A stretch of DNA of 64,000 nt from Polytrichum commune (Eukaryota > Streptophyta > Polytrichopsida > Polytrichales > Polytrichaceae), in the NCBI GenBank assembly GCA_950295325.1, contig OX485804.1, forward strand, positions 34,284,001-34,348,000. Reading direction: 5' to 3'. The position numbers and the translations under genes were made by a program. The notes under the pieces were generated by a model. The model searched no databases, was not told where the DNA came from, and saw nothing but the letters and a program-made list of their open reading frames with translations. The first letter of the stretch is position 1. Each line of letters begins with the position of its first letter. Below are positions 20,973 through 31,246 of the stretch, piece by piece.

Positions 20973-22336
20973 CAGGGGTGTTTTTTCACAAGGTCCCTGA
21001 CATGTCTAGGGACATGTTCATAAAAAAAAAACATTTCCAGTGGACGGGTTCTTAGAAAATGAACCGGTTTTGGGACGTGTCAAATTCACTTTGGACGGGT
21101 TCTAAAAATAACATTTTTAAAATTAAAAAATGGTACAAATATCAATTACGTTATGTCATATATGACATGTGAATATAAGCATAATGCAATCAAACCACTA
21201 ATACCCAATCAAACTATCAATCTTGAAGTGCTTGATTCACCTGCATACATTAATTCATCAACCACAAAATTTAGAACCTTTTTAACATAATGTCAAAGAT
21301 TACAATTGAAGGTAAACTTAGTAATTGAATAAGAATTAGTATATATAAACATGTTAAAAAGTTTTAAAATAAAGAGCTACTTACCCTTCGAAGAAGTGGA
21401 TGAATTCTCCTATCCTTCATGTTTCTCCAAACAAGCATCACTGCATTCCAATCCAACTAATAAATAGACAACGCTTGCACTATCCTTGCAAAGACAACGC
21501 TTCCACCATCTTAGGCACATGTAAGGCTCAAATATCTACTCATACATTGACCCAACAACTTACAAGTTCAACCCTGCAATTTGCTAGGGTTTAACTCAAA
21601 TTGACAGAAATTTTCTGCACAACCCTCGAATCTGCACTCAACCCACAACAAAAGAGAGGAATAAGACTCTCAAGATTTAGGATGCTAATGAATCGAACAT
21701 ATGCAACTGAAAGCTAAAGCAACTGAGAGACCGGTGAGAGTTAACTTGATTGCAGTCGTCAAATGAACCGGTTGAGTTTGAGAAAACACTTGTTGAAGTT
21801 CAAGATTGCAGGAGGAGATTGTTCCAGCGGCACTCTCCAACTTCTTGAATTCGAGTTAGTTTCAAATGAACCGGTTGAGTTTGAGTGACTGAGTCTAGTT
21901 CAATTTCTTTGAACTAGTCTGTGGACAAACAGACAAAATGGGGCAGTGGCAGGCTGGCAAATTGGTAATTATAATAGAAAAAGCAGAAATGAACGAAGAT
22001 AGTAAGATACTATTGTTTCCAAGTGGCAAGTGCACCAATCACATGCCGACATCTTTCGGGTTATCTTTATTGATTTGTTTTTTCCTTTAACCTTTTCATG
22101 GACGGGTTGGTTTAGAAATTACCGGTTTTGGGACGGGTTGTTTTTTCTTCAACCTTTCCATGGACGGGTTGGTTTAGAAATTACCGGTTTTGGGACGGGT
22201 TGTTTTTTCTTCAACCTTTCCATGGACGGGTTGGTTTTGAAATTACCGGTTTTGGGACGGGTTGCAATTTTTTTTGCCTTTCAATTCGAGGTTTTGGGAC
22301 GTGGACGGGTAAAAACTTTGTGAAAAAACAGCCCTG
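20973..22336. mobile_element. Complete non-autonomous hAT-superfamily element
   Basis: The termini are inverse repeats of about 22 bp with two mismatches (CAGGGnTGTTTTTTCACAA at each end, reading inward). An identical 8-bp direct repeat, TATTGGGG, flanks it at 20965-20972 and 22337-22344. A CAGGG start, short TIR and 8-bp target duplication define hAT elements. No transposase frame exists, so it is non-autonomous at 1364 bp. The subterminal regions carry repeated GGACGGGTT and ACCGGTTTTGGGACG motifs on both sides, expanded into a 62-bp tandem array at the right. The interior includes two copies of a TGAACCGGTTGAGTTTGAG box also found in element K. Confidence 0.9.
22085..22270. repeat. 62-bp subterminal tandem array in the hAT element
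   Basis: The unit starts at CATGGACGGGTTGGTTT (22097, 22159, 22221), giving an exact 62-bp period over about three copies. Each unit contains GGACGGGTT, TTACCGGTTTTGGGACGGG and a T-rich spacer. A looser version of the same motifs lies near the left end at 21033-21112. Subterminal repeats of hAT elements are known transposase-binding sites. Confidence 0.9.
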
Positions 22337-22344
22337 TATTGGGG
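22337..22344. repeat. hAT target-site duplication, right
   Basis: TATTGGGG, identical to the left copy at 20965-20972. Confidence 0.9.
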
Positions 22345-22420
22345 CATATATAATATATATAATATATAATCCGTCAAAAATCCTAGCGTTGCCAAGTCCA
22401 ACGTGTTACACTTACACACT

Positions 22421-22620
22421 GTGATCCATCTTTCAGGTTTCCCTTCACTAGTTTTGAGATGTGATCCATCTTTCGGGTTTCCCTTCACTAGTCTTGAGAT
22501 GTGATCCATCTTTCGGGTTTCCCTTCACTAATTATGAGATGTGATCCATGTTTTGGGTTTCCCTTCACTAGTTTTGAGATGTGATCCATCTTTCGGGTTT
22601 CCCTTCACTAGTTTTGAGAT
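22421..22620. repeat. 40-bp minisatellite, five units
   Basis: Five back-to-back units begin GTGATCCATC at 22421, 22461, 22501, 22541 and 22581. Units differ by only a few substitutions, and the array stops where GTGTTCCGATCG begins. It lies 77 bp beyond the hAT target duplication. Confidence 0.95.
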
Positions 22621-23191
22621 GTGTTCCGATCGATGAAGCACCCTCGAGAACGACTTGGTGAATTGAATTTTTCCCCAAGTCCCGTGACGTCAACTGGTTA
22701 TTTTGCGAACAGAGTTTGGCTGTAACTAATGGAACAGCGGGGTCGGTCGGTTCAGTTCATTATATTGCCCCCTAGCTAGCCCGCCCGCTGCCCATTCGGT
22801 CATTGCGGGGGAACCTGGATCCAGGGTGGCTCTTGGCAAAGGGGACAGCAGGCAGGAGGGGCATTGGCATTCCGGCACTTAGGCTATGGAGTCTACTATC
22901 CATCCTACTCTACTCTAACGCGGCCGCTCTCCAAATAATGCTGCCACAATTATTGTGCTCCAGGTGACACGAGCGCAATGCCCCAATCTCCTCTTGCCAC
23001 CTCCCGTGCCCGAATTAACCATTTGGAATTGTCTTTGCCAATGATTAGCCCCTTGTCGTCCAATGCTTAACAACTTCATGTATATATGTATCCGGGCCAG
23101 GCTCCATGAGGAGGGGAGGCAACCAACTATATATTGGCCCGTGCCCCCATGTAACCCTCCCCACACAAAACATAGAGTAGATGCGAGCACC
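22621..23191. other. GC-richer unique-looking DNA, no gene supported
   Basis: Composition rises to include GC-rich words such as CCCGCCCGCTGCCC and GCGGCCGC. The 108-codon minus-strand frame at 22915-23241 has no family features and runs into the MITE, so I do not call it a gene. Confidence 0.4.
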
Positions 23192-23344
23192 CATAACGTA
23201 GCATTATTCATATCCATAACCACGTTTTTTGGGACTGACAATATTCTACTAAACTATTTCATATGTTCACTCTGAATGTGGGGAATCTTATGTGGAATGT
23301 TGTCACTCCCTCGGAACATTATTATGGATCTGAATAATGTTATG
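23192..23344. mobile_element. Short MITE family S, copy 2
   Basis: It begins CATAACGTAGCATTATTCAT and ends GGATCTGAATAATGTTATG, with GACTGACAATATT near the left arm as in 20453-20577. It is slightly longer than copy 1, with a different loop. Confidence 0.6.
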
Positions 23345-23735
23345 AATTGACCACTTAAGAGATTTTGTGGCAGATATGGACAAGTACAAGGTGGTATATG
23401 TTTTTTCCCATTTAGGAAGATAGAAATAAGGTGGTATGCAATTTTTTTGATAGTTTTAGTCCTTAAATTGAAAATACTGTGAAATTTTTCAGCCAAAAGT
23501 TGGCATGGACATGTTACCAATATCTAGAGTATGCCAAAACTGCTCATTCTAACCGCTCATTCCTCTTCACTTTAGCACTCAAAACTAGGACATGTGTCAT
23601 GGCACTGTTGGTTCCGGCCTCATCAAAATTCAATCCCAGTTTGATCGAAATTCAGTCCCAGCCTAATTGAAATTCCGGTACCCTATAGATTGCCGATGGG
23701 GTCATGGTCGAGAATAGGTGCCTCTACTATAGCAA
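23345..23735. repeat. Long dispersed repeat, compact copy
   Basis: This collinear partner of 11183-12420 shares ACCACTTAAGAGATTTTG, TTTTTTCCCATTTAGGAAG, CCAAAAGTTGGCATG, CTTTAGCACT, ACATGTGTCATGGCA and GAGAATAGGTG in order. It lies directly against MITE S copy 2. Confidence 0.5.
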
Positions 23736-23989
23736 GCACTTGATCTCCTTGGCGGCCTCAACCTGATTTGGTCGACTCAACCTAAATGAGTCGATTTCCC
23801 ACCTTAACATACTCTCATTTTAATGGAAACTACACGTCTGAAGTATAATCTAGTATTTATCAACCTAACATGACTTTTAGGTGTCCAAATGGCCAATATT
23901 ATTTTGAGAGGATCCCACTCTCTCAAAATATTGAATATCGTGTTAAGTGACAAAATCTCCACATGTCTCTCTTTTGCATTACAATTCAC

Positions 23990-24846
23990 TCATGAGTGAT
24001 TATGGATGTCATGTGCCATGTGACCTCCGAGTGTCTCGCCTTTAAGGTGTAGGTGCATGTTATGTGTCTTGGTGACAAATTCAAAGCCTTTTTCGACTTT
24101 GCCTATGATCTTCTTTGCACTTGGCACCATCATGATAAAAAATTTCCTCCCCAAAGTAAAGCTAGGCAATAGCATTTTGAAGATGTAATTTGATGGAGCC
24201 CCGCCATTTGCGAGTAATGGTGTTGATACCAATGTTTATGGAGTTGAAGTAAGATTTACCAAGGGTATGTGCATGTTGCATTGACAGTCTAAATATGCGG
24301 TCTTGACTTCATTCCAAGTAAGTGTCTTGTAGCCTTCATCGAACCAGATAGTGACATGGAAACCGTTGGTGGGGCACGTGTATGGGGACACCTCCTCATA
24401 CATTAGGATTTGTGTGAAGTGTATGTGTTGGCCTAGGACATCGTCTAGTAGCTCCATGGGGTGAAGGATTTGTTTGGTCCTTGGCAATGTCTGTCATATG
24501 ATGTGAAATATTGTGATTCCACTGTTGGGGGTGCCCAAGTTGGCGAAGTCCTTGTTGGTGCGTCTGTCCTTCAATGGGTGTTTGTCATGTTGAATGGCAA
24601 GGGCTTCATGCTAGTGAATTCCATCCACATTTGTCCAACTATATCTATGTTGAATCCATACAACTTTTTCCTTAGGTATGTTGGCGGTGGAGTCGTCTTG
24701 GGTAGAGTGTGAGGGGAGGAAGCGGTATGATTGTTAATTTCTCTCCGTTTAGAGCGTTGACTCTCCAATGTATCCTCCACATGGGGGTTGCAATATTGGA
24801 ATGTGGGAGGTGTGTTGTTGACAATGTGAGTGGCCATGGACTCCAA
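23990..24846 (-). pseudogene. Minus-strand coding relic, possibly retroelement ORF1
   Basis: Three adjacent minus-strand frames (24846-24571, 24487-24236, 24232-23990) read as one decayed protein. They include a KLYGFNIDIVGQMWMEFTS segment, then ILMYEEVSPYTCPTNGFHV with TIWFDEGYKTLTWNEVKTAY, then FEFVTKTHNMHLHLKGETL. The frames are separated by short gaps that need frameshifts. The strand bias (C/A-rich on the minus strand) continues upstream to about 26900. I do not recognise the domain. An ORF1-type protein of a non-LTR element is the most economical guess, given four related relics in the window. Confidence 0.4.
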
Positions 24847-24850
24847 GTCA

Positions 24851-26930
24851 TGGTGAGAATGGTGTGAGCTTTGTACTATTGAAAGTTAAAGAGACCCCCC
24901 TTTCCCCCCGCTCTAATTCTTCAATACAACATCCATATCAAGATTGTCATCCTCCATTAGGTGTTGTGGTCCTTTGCTACTACTCATTGGGTTGAGACCT
25001 TGTGATTGCACTTGAAGCAAGATTTTTTGGCAAGATTATTGGTGTTGGGCTTGCAAAAATTGAGATATGTGAGCAGCATGAGGTTGATACTTAATCAAAT
25101 GGCATGTTGTTGACTTGGTTGTTGGATGTCATGTGATGCAATGCGGTATTGTGGATGTGACAGTGAAGTTGTTGATGGCCGTTGATGCAAGTCAATGACG
25201 ATGGTATCTTTGTTTGGGGATGATGTAGTTGGGAAAAAAATGCTAGGGCTTGAGCAAGATGCGTTAATTTGGAGCCCTTTGTGATATAGTCTCGAGGCCT
25301 AGATGACATTGCAGTCAATGCTGTTAAGGTACTATGTCCTCAACACGGCACATCTAGTTTGGTTGGGATGGAAGTAGGTTGTTGGCACACACAATGTGGT
25401 TTGTGAGTCATGGTGGATGTTGTGGTTGTAATGATTGGTGCAAGTGAGGTGATATTGACCATGAAGAGGGAGTTGAGGACTCTAGGTGGCAAGTTGAGTG
25501 TGGCAACTAGATTGGTGTGATGTGTGGAGAAGTGGCTATAGGTGTGGAGACGTGGTTGGAGTGGCGACCGGATGGGTCAGCGTGGTGTGCGTTGGGAGTT
25601 GCCGTTGAGGCCAAGATCACATCTAAGGAAACGAACATGTGATAGTGGCATAGAATGTGGGGTGATGGTCGGATTTATAATGCGGATTTTGGGTTGTAGG
25701 TTGGATACATTGCAGAGGGTAGGGGTTGACTTGCGGGGCTAGATGAGTGGAGCTAGGATGTGCCGAATGCTAGGTGTGTAAGTGGGAGTGGGGTGAAGGG
25801 CACGTGCGAGCACCGCCAAATGGATTTTTGGCGTTGGTTTGTGTAGAGAAGGTGGTGTCGTTTTTGCATATTAGTTAGTGGTAGTGTGTGTAGCACTTGC
25901 CTTTAAGCAAAGCGGTGGGTATTGGTAGCATGGTGAGGTTGCCCAAGTTTTGAGAGGAAAGTGAGTTGAGGGGAGATTGTTGGTCCGCCATGCTTCGATA
26001 TGGGATGTTAGGAAGTGTCGTTTCAAGTGGGTAGGGTAGGGTATGTTTGCGTGTTGTAGAGAATCCAAGTTAGAGTTAGTGGCAAGTGACAATATTGGTC
26101 TATGTGGCAAGGTTGTGCGGAGGCAAAGTTGTTAGGCTGGTAGGGTAGGTGGAGGCATCCAAGATGTAGTTGTATGCGGGAGGTATTGAGCGAATGTTGT
26201 ATAGGTGGAGTGGTGGTAATGTAATGCATTTATGCGATGTGGGTGGCATGGAGGTGGTATACTATGTAGCAGTTGGTGCTCTGTATACGGAAGCCATGCG
26301 TGGAAAAATCATCGATTATATTGAATGTTTTAGCTTAGCAAGGTTGGTACAAATGCGCATGCACTTAGAGTAAGGAATGCAACATAATGTGCACATTTGG
26401 ATATGTGTGCAAGGTGGGGGAATAAAATAAGAGTGAACATGGGTTGGAGCAAGGTTGGGCGCGGTGTTGTCATGTTATTTTTGTCGTTGTGTAGGAGTTG
26501 TTGATTTGGGGCCGTGGAAGGAAGCCATGTGGGAGCGGCATTTGCGACCAAATTGGGACAAAACTTGAGCTATTGGCAGGGGGTAGAATAATTCTTTGTT
26601 GGTAGCTTTAGTGTCATAGAGCAAGATGAGCAACAAAGCGAGTGTCAAGGGCGTTGTTGTACTTCTATTGCTATTTCTATACATGAGAGTTTGGTTAGCT
26701 CTTGCTATTGTGGTTTGTGCACCACCATGTCAAATATTGGCCAGGGTTTGGGGCTTGAGTTTGCTATGTGAGGCCAAGTTTGTAAGAGATGTGGAGTTTT
26801 GCTACAACCGGTTAGTTGGTGGAGTTTGGCAACTTCCAAAGCTCTTTGTTGGTGCCGTTTTTGAGTTTGCTTGTGCATCCATGTAAGCCGGTTTTCCAAT
26901 GTAGCAAAAATATATCTACAAACAACATAC
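24851..26930 (-). repeat. G/T-rich block, likely 5' part of the minus-strand relic
   Basis: The + strand is strikingly G- and T-rich for 2 kb (many GTTG, GTGG and GGTTG words), the mirror of the C/A-rich coding strand of the LINE relics. Minus-strand frames such as 25318-25091, 26110-25871 and 26684-26475 are Thr/Pro/His/Asn-rich and overlap in different phases, as expected of a decayed coding region. No conserved motif was identified. Confidence 0.35.
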
Positions 26931-27084
26931 ACCATTCAACAACAACGTCCAAAGAACATATCAACATACAACAATGATCAACAATTTATCCATAGTAGGA
27001 GTTGAACCTGAAATAACCCATCAACGGGTTGATGGCCATGGATTTACTCTTCTATCATACCTAGGTCTTAAAACTTCATATTAG

Positions 27085-27300
27085 ATTTAAGTTTAGTAGC
27101 TGGGTAGTCATGCGGTCACTTGACAAGCATGCGAATTCGAAACATGAACCAATTGTGACAACCTTTCCCATGAAAAATACCTTCAGAAACCCTTGATTGA
27201 AACCAAAAGCAAATGTAACAACCTCTCCTTGGAAAAATACCATCAAAGAGACTTGATAGAACCATTCCTTGGCAAAATAGCTTCAGAATATATTGTGGAC
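27085..27300 (+). mobile_element. Possible tRNA-derived SINE with internal ~55 bp repeats
   Basis: The head reads TAGCTGGGTAGTCATGCGG and, about 30 bp on, GCGAATTCGAAACATG. These resemble box A and box B of a tRNA-type RNA polymerase III promoter with the right spacing. The body has three degenerate units built on GAACC, AAC(C)TNTCC and GAAAAATACC(T/A)TCA. No terminal poly-A is clear. This is a weak call. Confidence 0.35.
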
Positions 27301-28092
27301 AACAACAACAATGGTGGAAGAGAGTGAGGAAACATACCATCCACAAAATCGCAAAGAGGCCACCTTGGTTTCCAGCCACCAGATGTGCGTGTTCAATATA
27401 ACTTGAGGCAACTGCAACAGGAGGAGTGCCAAAGTTGCGGAATTAGCAAGCCATGCAGTGATGGTGTCCCAATTCTTCAACCCCTCAATCTCGGGATCAT
27501 CCTCCACTCCTCCCTGTGTCATCACAACCACATCAAACCTCCATCAGAATGATGTAATTCCAACACACTCAAACACCCTCAACTCTTGCAACTCAACCCC
27601 ACAAGCCCACAACCAACCCAATGAAACCAACACACACCGAAACCCTAAACAAAACAATGCTCCACCTTGAAAAGTAACTAGTGAGATTGATGTTCAATGG
27701 TATTGCAACGCCTTTTGTTCAATGACTTCGATCACAACTTGAGCTACAAAAGGGAATATGGAACCAAAATGCGACAAAAGCCTTAGCATACCTCAAAGCC
27801 CAAAACATAAACTATGAAAGCCAACAAATCTCTAACTGTCACAAACTAAACAAGACGTATACCTAGGGATCAAACTATCTCTTCATTGCGATGGCATATG
27901 CAAAAAACAACAACCTTAGACAAATCAAAAAACAAAGCGCAACCCTACCCCTATCACTCGCCTTGCTCCAACAAATAATTAAGATCCTCAATATGGTCAT
28001 ATTCCCGGGAATGCAATATACATTCTATGCCACCTTTCTCCACCCCAAACATCCGCAAAATGGACATACTTCTCATTAACCTTACATAAATT

Positions 28093-28320
28093 ATGTGTGA
28101 CTTCACCTTTAGCACCCCCAACATCTTCACTCAATTACCCCGTGAAACATTTGGAATCGAAGTTTTCTCCCTACTCCCCAAATATGCCTCAACCCTTAGT
28201 GGACACCTCACACAGACCCTCAATGGCCTTATACAACTCGGACAAATCTATCGAGGACTTATCAAATTCATCGTCCTTAAACACAGAGGGTCTGAAAACC
28301 TCCCACATCTCAAACACTGA
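28093..28320 (+). pseudogene. RT thumb-region fragment
   Basis: This is a 75-codon stretch with the pattern FTQLPRETFGIEVFSLLPK, then LTQTLNGLIQLGQIYRGL, then KHRGSENLPHLKH. In LINE-type proteins the equivalent stretch has a Gly-Ile/Leu-x-Ser-Leu box, an N-x-x-G-x-x-G turn and a GG/GS-N-P end, all visible here. It ends at TGA and the relic continues in another frame at 28371. Confidence 0.6.
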
Positions 28321-28370
28321 ACCTACATCAAATCACTCGCTGCCCACACTTTCATATTGAAAAAAAAATT

Positions 28371-28592
28371 ATGACACACCTTGACTCGGTCGACTTCACC
28401 TTCCCATTAGCTAATACATTTTTTGATGATGAGTGGTATAAAAGCCCTTTCTACCCTTCCCTCAACCCACATCAAAAAACAAACTTTGACAAATTTCTTA
28501 CCAAACTCGCTAAATTCAATATTATAGCTTTACCTCAATTGCAAGACCCCAATTGCACCCTTATATTTACCTTCCAAGAATTCCAACATTAG
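28371..28592 (+). pseudogene. Retroelement ORF2 fragment after the RT thumb
   Basis: The frame begins HLDSVDFTFPLANTFFDDEW and continues YPSLNPHQKTNFDKFL. It directly follows the thumb fragment and is C/A-rich like it. The remaining 28600-29010 is decayed but still shows KYKWGTKKC and YEAIKTKLSLD segments in one frame. Confidence 0.5.
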
Positions 28593-29080
28593 TACCACAC
28601 CATATCCCACAAAATAAATTATTCCATCCTCCAAGCTGCAACATAGTCATCCTACAAATACTACACACCCATGTCAAACCTACCAGTTCCCCATCCAAAT
28701 CAGACACCTTCAACCCTCCCCTTCCTCCCCCCATCATAACCCACACCATGATCAAACCCTAAACCCCCGTCATCAAGATCACATGCCTTTAAAACAACAT
28801 ACAAAAACAAATACAAATGGGGCACCAAAAAATGCTCAATTATTTCTAAATGTCATTGGCACCACCAACACTCCTAATACATAAAACAAGTTTGCCAATC
28901 GCATATCTTAAATCCTAACCACATTCTATACGACCACAACCTCCTATTAATTACGGATTTTGCACAAAATGTAAAATATGAAGCCATTAAAACCAAACTC
29001 TCCCTCGATAGGTGTTGCTAACATTCACCCTCCTCAACCATAGGAGGAGTGGCTCAATTGTTTATGCCTTGGATAACATA

Positions 29081-29590
29081 GGGCAACTTTATACTAGAGC
29101 TCGAGGGCTCTCAACCCATGATATAGAGTTTATGTGATTGGTTGAGAAGCCGGAGACAATCCAAGATCACTTTGCACTAGATCATGAGGGCATGAGGGAC
29201 CAAAGAGATTTGAATGGATGAGAAATCTACATGGCGTCTCGCATGGCACCGAGTAGATAATGTTTCATGGTCTACCAAATATTGCATCTTGGATCCAAAA
29301 GAGGTGGGTCTAACACAAAACCAGGGGTTGTGCAAGCAATTAAGTTGTCATTGGCTCTCAAAAATATGTATATAGCCATGGTGGGTTCCATACTATGTGT
29401 TGTTTTGGATTGTCCATAAAATATGTTGCGGTCCCTCAACATGGTCCACTTTCACTTTACACTAAGCTTGAGGGTCCATCAATTACAAATTTGGCTTTTT
29501 TTTGTTTCCAATGGTATGGCCTTTGGACACTTTTCAAGGGCTCTTAAATTCTTCATGGTCATGGCTCTTGGTCTGTTTGTAAAGTGGCCC
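29081..29590. mobile_element. TIR element family G, diverged copy
   Basis: The left end GGGCAACTTTATACTAGAG and right end TGTTTGTAAAGTGGCCC are decayed forms of the GGGCCACTTCACACAC ends seen at 42241, 45142 and 47893. The interior matches in order: GAATGGATGAGAAATCTACATGG, CAACATGGTCCACTTTCAC, GGCCTTTGGACACTTT and GTCATGGCTCTTGG. Target duplication is no longer evident. Confidence 0.6.
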
Positions 29591-30474
29591 TTGACCCTTT
29601 ATGGCCGCCGGTGACATAAGAGTTTATGTTTTGGTGAGACAATACTCAATGTTGATTTGTGCAATTAGGTTGCCTTCACGAATAGGTTGCCTCTATACGT
29701 AAACAAATTATCTTGGGTCAAAATCAAATCACAAAAGATCGTAACTTTGTTCATTCATCTGTACAACAACCACAGTCAAGCCCTAATCACTATATTTTGC
29801 TACTGTAGTAGTCAATATCTAGAATACTGTGGAATGTCGATCAATTAACATGGGGGAACCTAATTGCACATATCAATGTCGATGATGTTGAGAGAGTCCA
29901 TGTCATCATTTGGACCCACTCAACACAGATATCTTATATGTGTCAAAGAATACATAAGTGCAAATTTATCTACTACTTGTTTGAATTCAAAAGAGCAATG
30001 TGCTTCAAAGCGTATTTGACGCTCATAAAGACTTCAGCAAGGAGGTATGTGTTTCTTGCATGTGGAAGGTTTCCATTACATTTGCCAAATATCTTCAACA
30101 CTGGCGACAACAAACACAGAGGAATACCATGCAGTCAATTGCACACTAGATTTTTGTGATGATGTGCGAACTCAGAAGCCACAAAGAAGAGAAGATTGAA
30201 TTGAGAACCTTTCAAAGGCTGAATTGCAATGAGTAGTCATTGTAATTGTTGCAACTGCAATTGTACATTGGAGGATCCTCTTGAGAAAAGTGCACACAAT
30301 TCACCCTGCATCTTGCACTACGTTTAGGTGTGCCTCACACCATGCAAAACATAGCACACACTCCAATGATGAATCTTTTTTCCTTTTCCTTTGATTTGTT
30401 TATTATTGACTTTTAAGATAGAAGGCAAAAAAAGCCAACGCCAAAATGTATTTAGAATCAAGCAAGCAAGTAAT
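29591..30474. other. Intergenic DNA, nothing firm
   Basis: A stretch at about 29798-29880 (GCTACTGTAGTAGTCAATATC through CCTAATTGCACATATC) resembles 42130-42215, just outside a family G element there. No gene was recognised. Confidence 0.4.
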
Positions 30475-30695
30475 CTAGGTTTCCGTTCGGTTGGTTAAAC
30501 ATGTGCAGATCACCTGGATATCTCCACTATGATTGAGTGGATCATAAATGATAGATGCAGCGGATATCAAGTGCTAGGAAGGTCACCCATTGGAGTATTG
30601 TTTCAGCTTTAGGTGGCTTAACCTCAAAGTTCACATGGGATCCAGGTTAAGGCTATGGGGTTTAAGGCACCCCTTGACCTCTTATGATCACTGCA
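30475..30695 (-). mobile_element. 5S rRNA-derived repeat, copy A
   Basis: The stretch 30581-30640 aligns without gaps to the reverse complement of plant 5S rRNA: GGTCACCCAT, GGCTTAAC, AAGTTCACATGGGATCC. About two thirds of positions agree by hand count against the 5S consensus as I remember it. Non-5S flanks on both sides (GATTGAGTGGA before, GGTTTAAGGCACC after) are shared with 35064-35265. It is therefore a mobile repeat carrying a 5S-like RNA polymerase III promoter rather than a 5S gene. Cassandra-type retroelements or 5S-type SINEs are candidates. Confidence 0.7.
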
Positions 30696-31039
30696 TCTCA
30701 ATTCATATTATCAACCTCATATCAAAAGTTGTGTGTTAAAAGTGATTGCTAACTCGATGAAACAATTCAAACTTCAATTCAATGATCAATGTTGTATGTG
30801 GAGTTGGGAATGTCTCTAATAGCTTTTTGCGCTCACACTTTTGGGGACTCTCGCCGCCCTCCACTCCCTCTCCACACTTACCCTCAACAAGTGACAACTT
30901 GGAACCAAAGCTCGCCCCCAACCTCCTTTGAACAAACAAACACACAAAGAGGCATAGACCGATGGTTGATCCCCCCCCCCCCCAAAACAAACGTTTACTC
31001 ATATAAGGGGAATAAACTCGGAGTCCAAACGCACACTAC
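30696..31039. other. Intergenic DNA with C13 run
   Basis: Contains a run of 13 C at 30971-30983 followed by AAAA. The two opposite-strand frames of about 90 codons here mirror each other and lack family features. Confidence 0.45.
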
Positions 31040-31125
31040 ATGTAAGAGGCCGTTTGGGGTTTAAAACCCGGACCATCATAAACCGCAAGCCAATAACCTT
31101 GCCACCATATCCATGCCCCTCCAAG
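31040..31125 (-). mobile_element. Possible tRNA-derived SINE fragment
   Basis: On the minus strand it reads GGATATGGTGGCAAGGTTATTGG and, about 25 bp on, GGTCCGGGTTTTAAACCC. These resemble box A and box B of tRNA-derived plant SINEs. The 3' body and poly-A tail are not recognisable. Confidence 0.4.
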
Positions 31126-31246
31126 ATATCCACTAACAACTATAGACCCCCTTTTTAGCCCCATCCAAACCCGTGTCCCACAACAATCGAAGTTCTAGTA
31201 GGCTACTAGGCACTGTGTATTGAGCCCACGCTAACTAGGGTTACTA

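Larger units (their letters stand above)
27690..29010 (+). mobile_element. Non-LTR retroelement remnant 2 (RT thumb region)
   Basis: This is a frameshifted relic of the region just after the reverse-transcriptase catalytic core. At about 27860 one frame reads VYLGIKLSLHCDG, the YLG box typical of LINE reverse transcriptases. It is followed by IIKILNMVIFPGMQYTFYAT, the usual thumb helix pattern. Next, 28093-28320 reads IFTQLPRETFGIEVFSLLPK and NGLIQLGQIYRGL, and 28371-28592 reads FDDEWYKSPFYPSLN with FDKFLTKLAKFNI. The palm motif with the catalytic Asp pair is missing upstream, consistent with 5' truncation. At least four frame breaks are needed to read it through. Confidence 0.7.

Noticed and set aside
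22421-22620. 40-bp direct repeats as a CRISPR-like array
   Set aside because: Units are contiguous with no unique spacers, and the genome is eukaryotic. It is a minisatellite.
23085-23110. Sequence resembling miR166 (CCGGGCCAGGCTCCATGAGG)
   Set aside because: Several mismatches to the conserved miR166, and I found no complementary star strand within a plausible hairpin distance.
22915-23241. 108-codon minus-strand frame in GC-richer DNA
   Set aside because: It overlaps the MITE at 23192-23344 and has no recognisable domain or codon bias.
30565-30660. A functional 5S rRNA gene on the minus strand
   Set aside because: Too diverged from the highly conserved 5S sequence, not in a tandem array, and flanked by repeat sequence shared with another copy.
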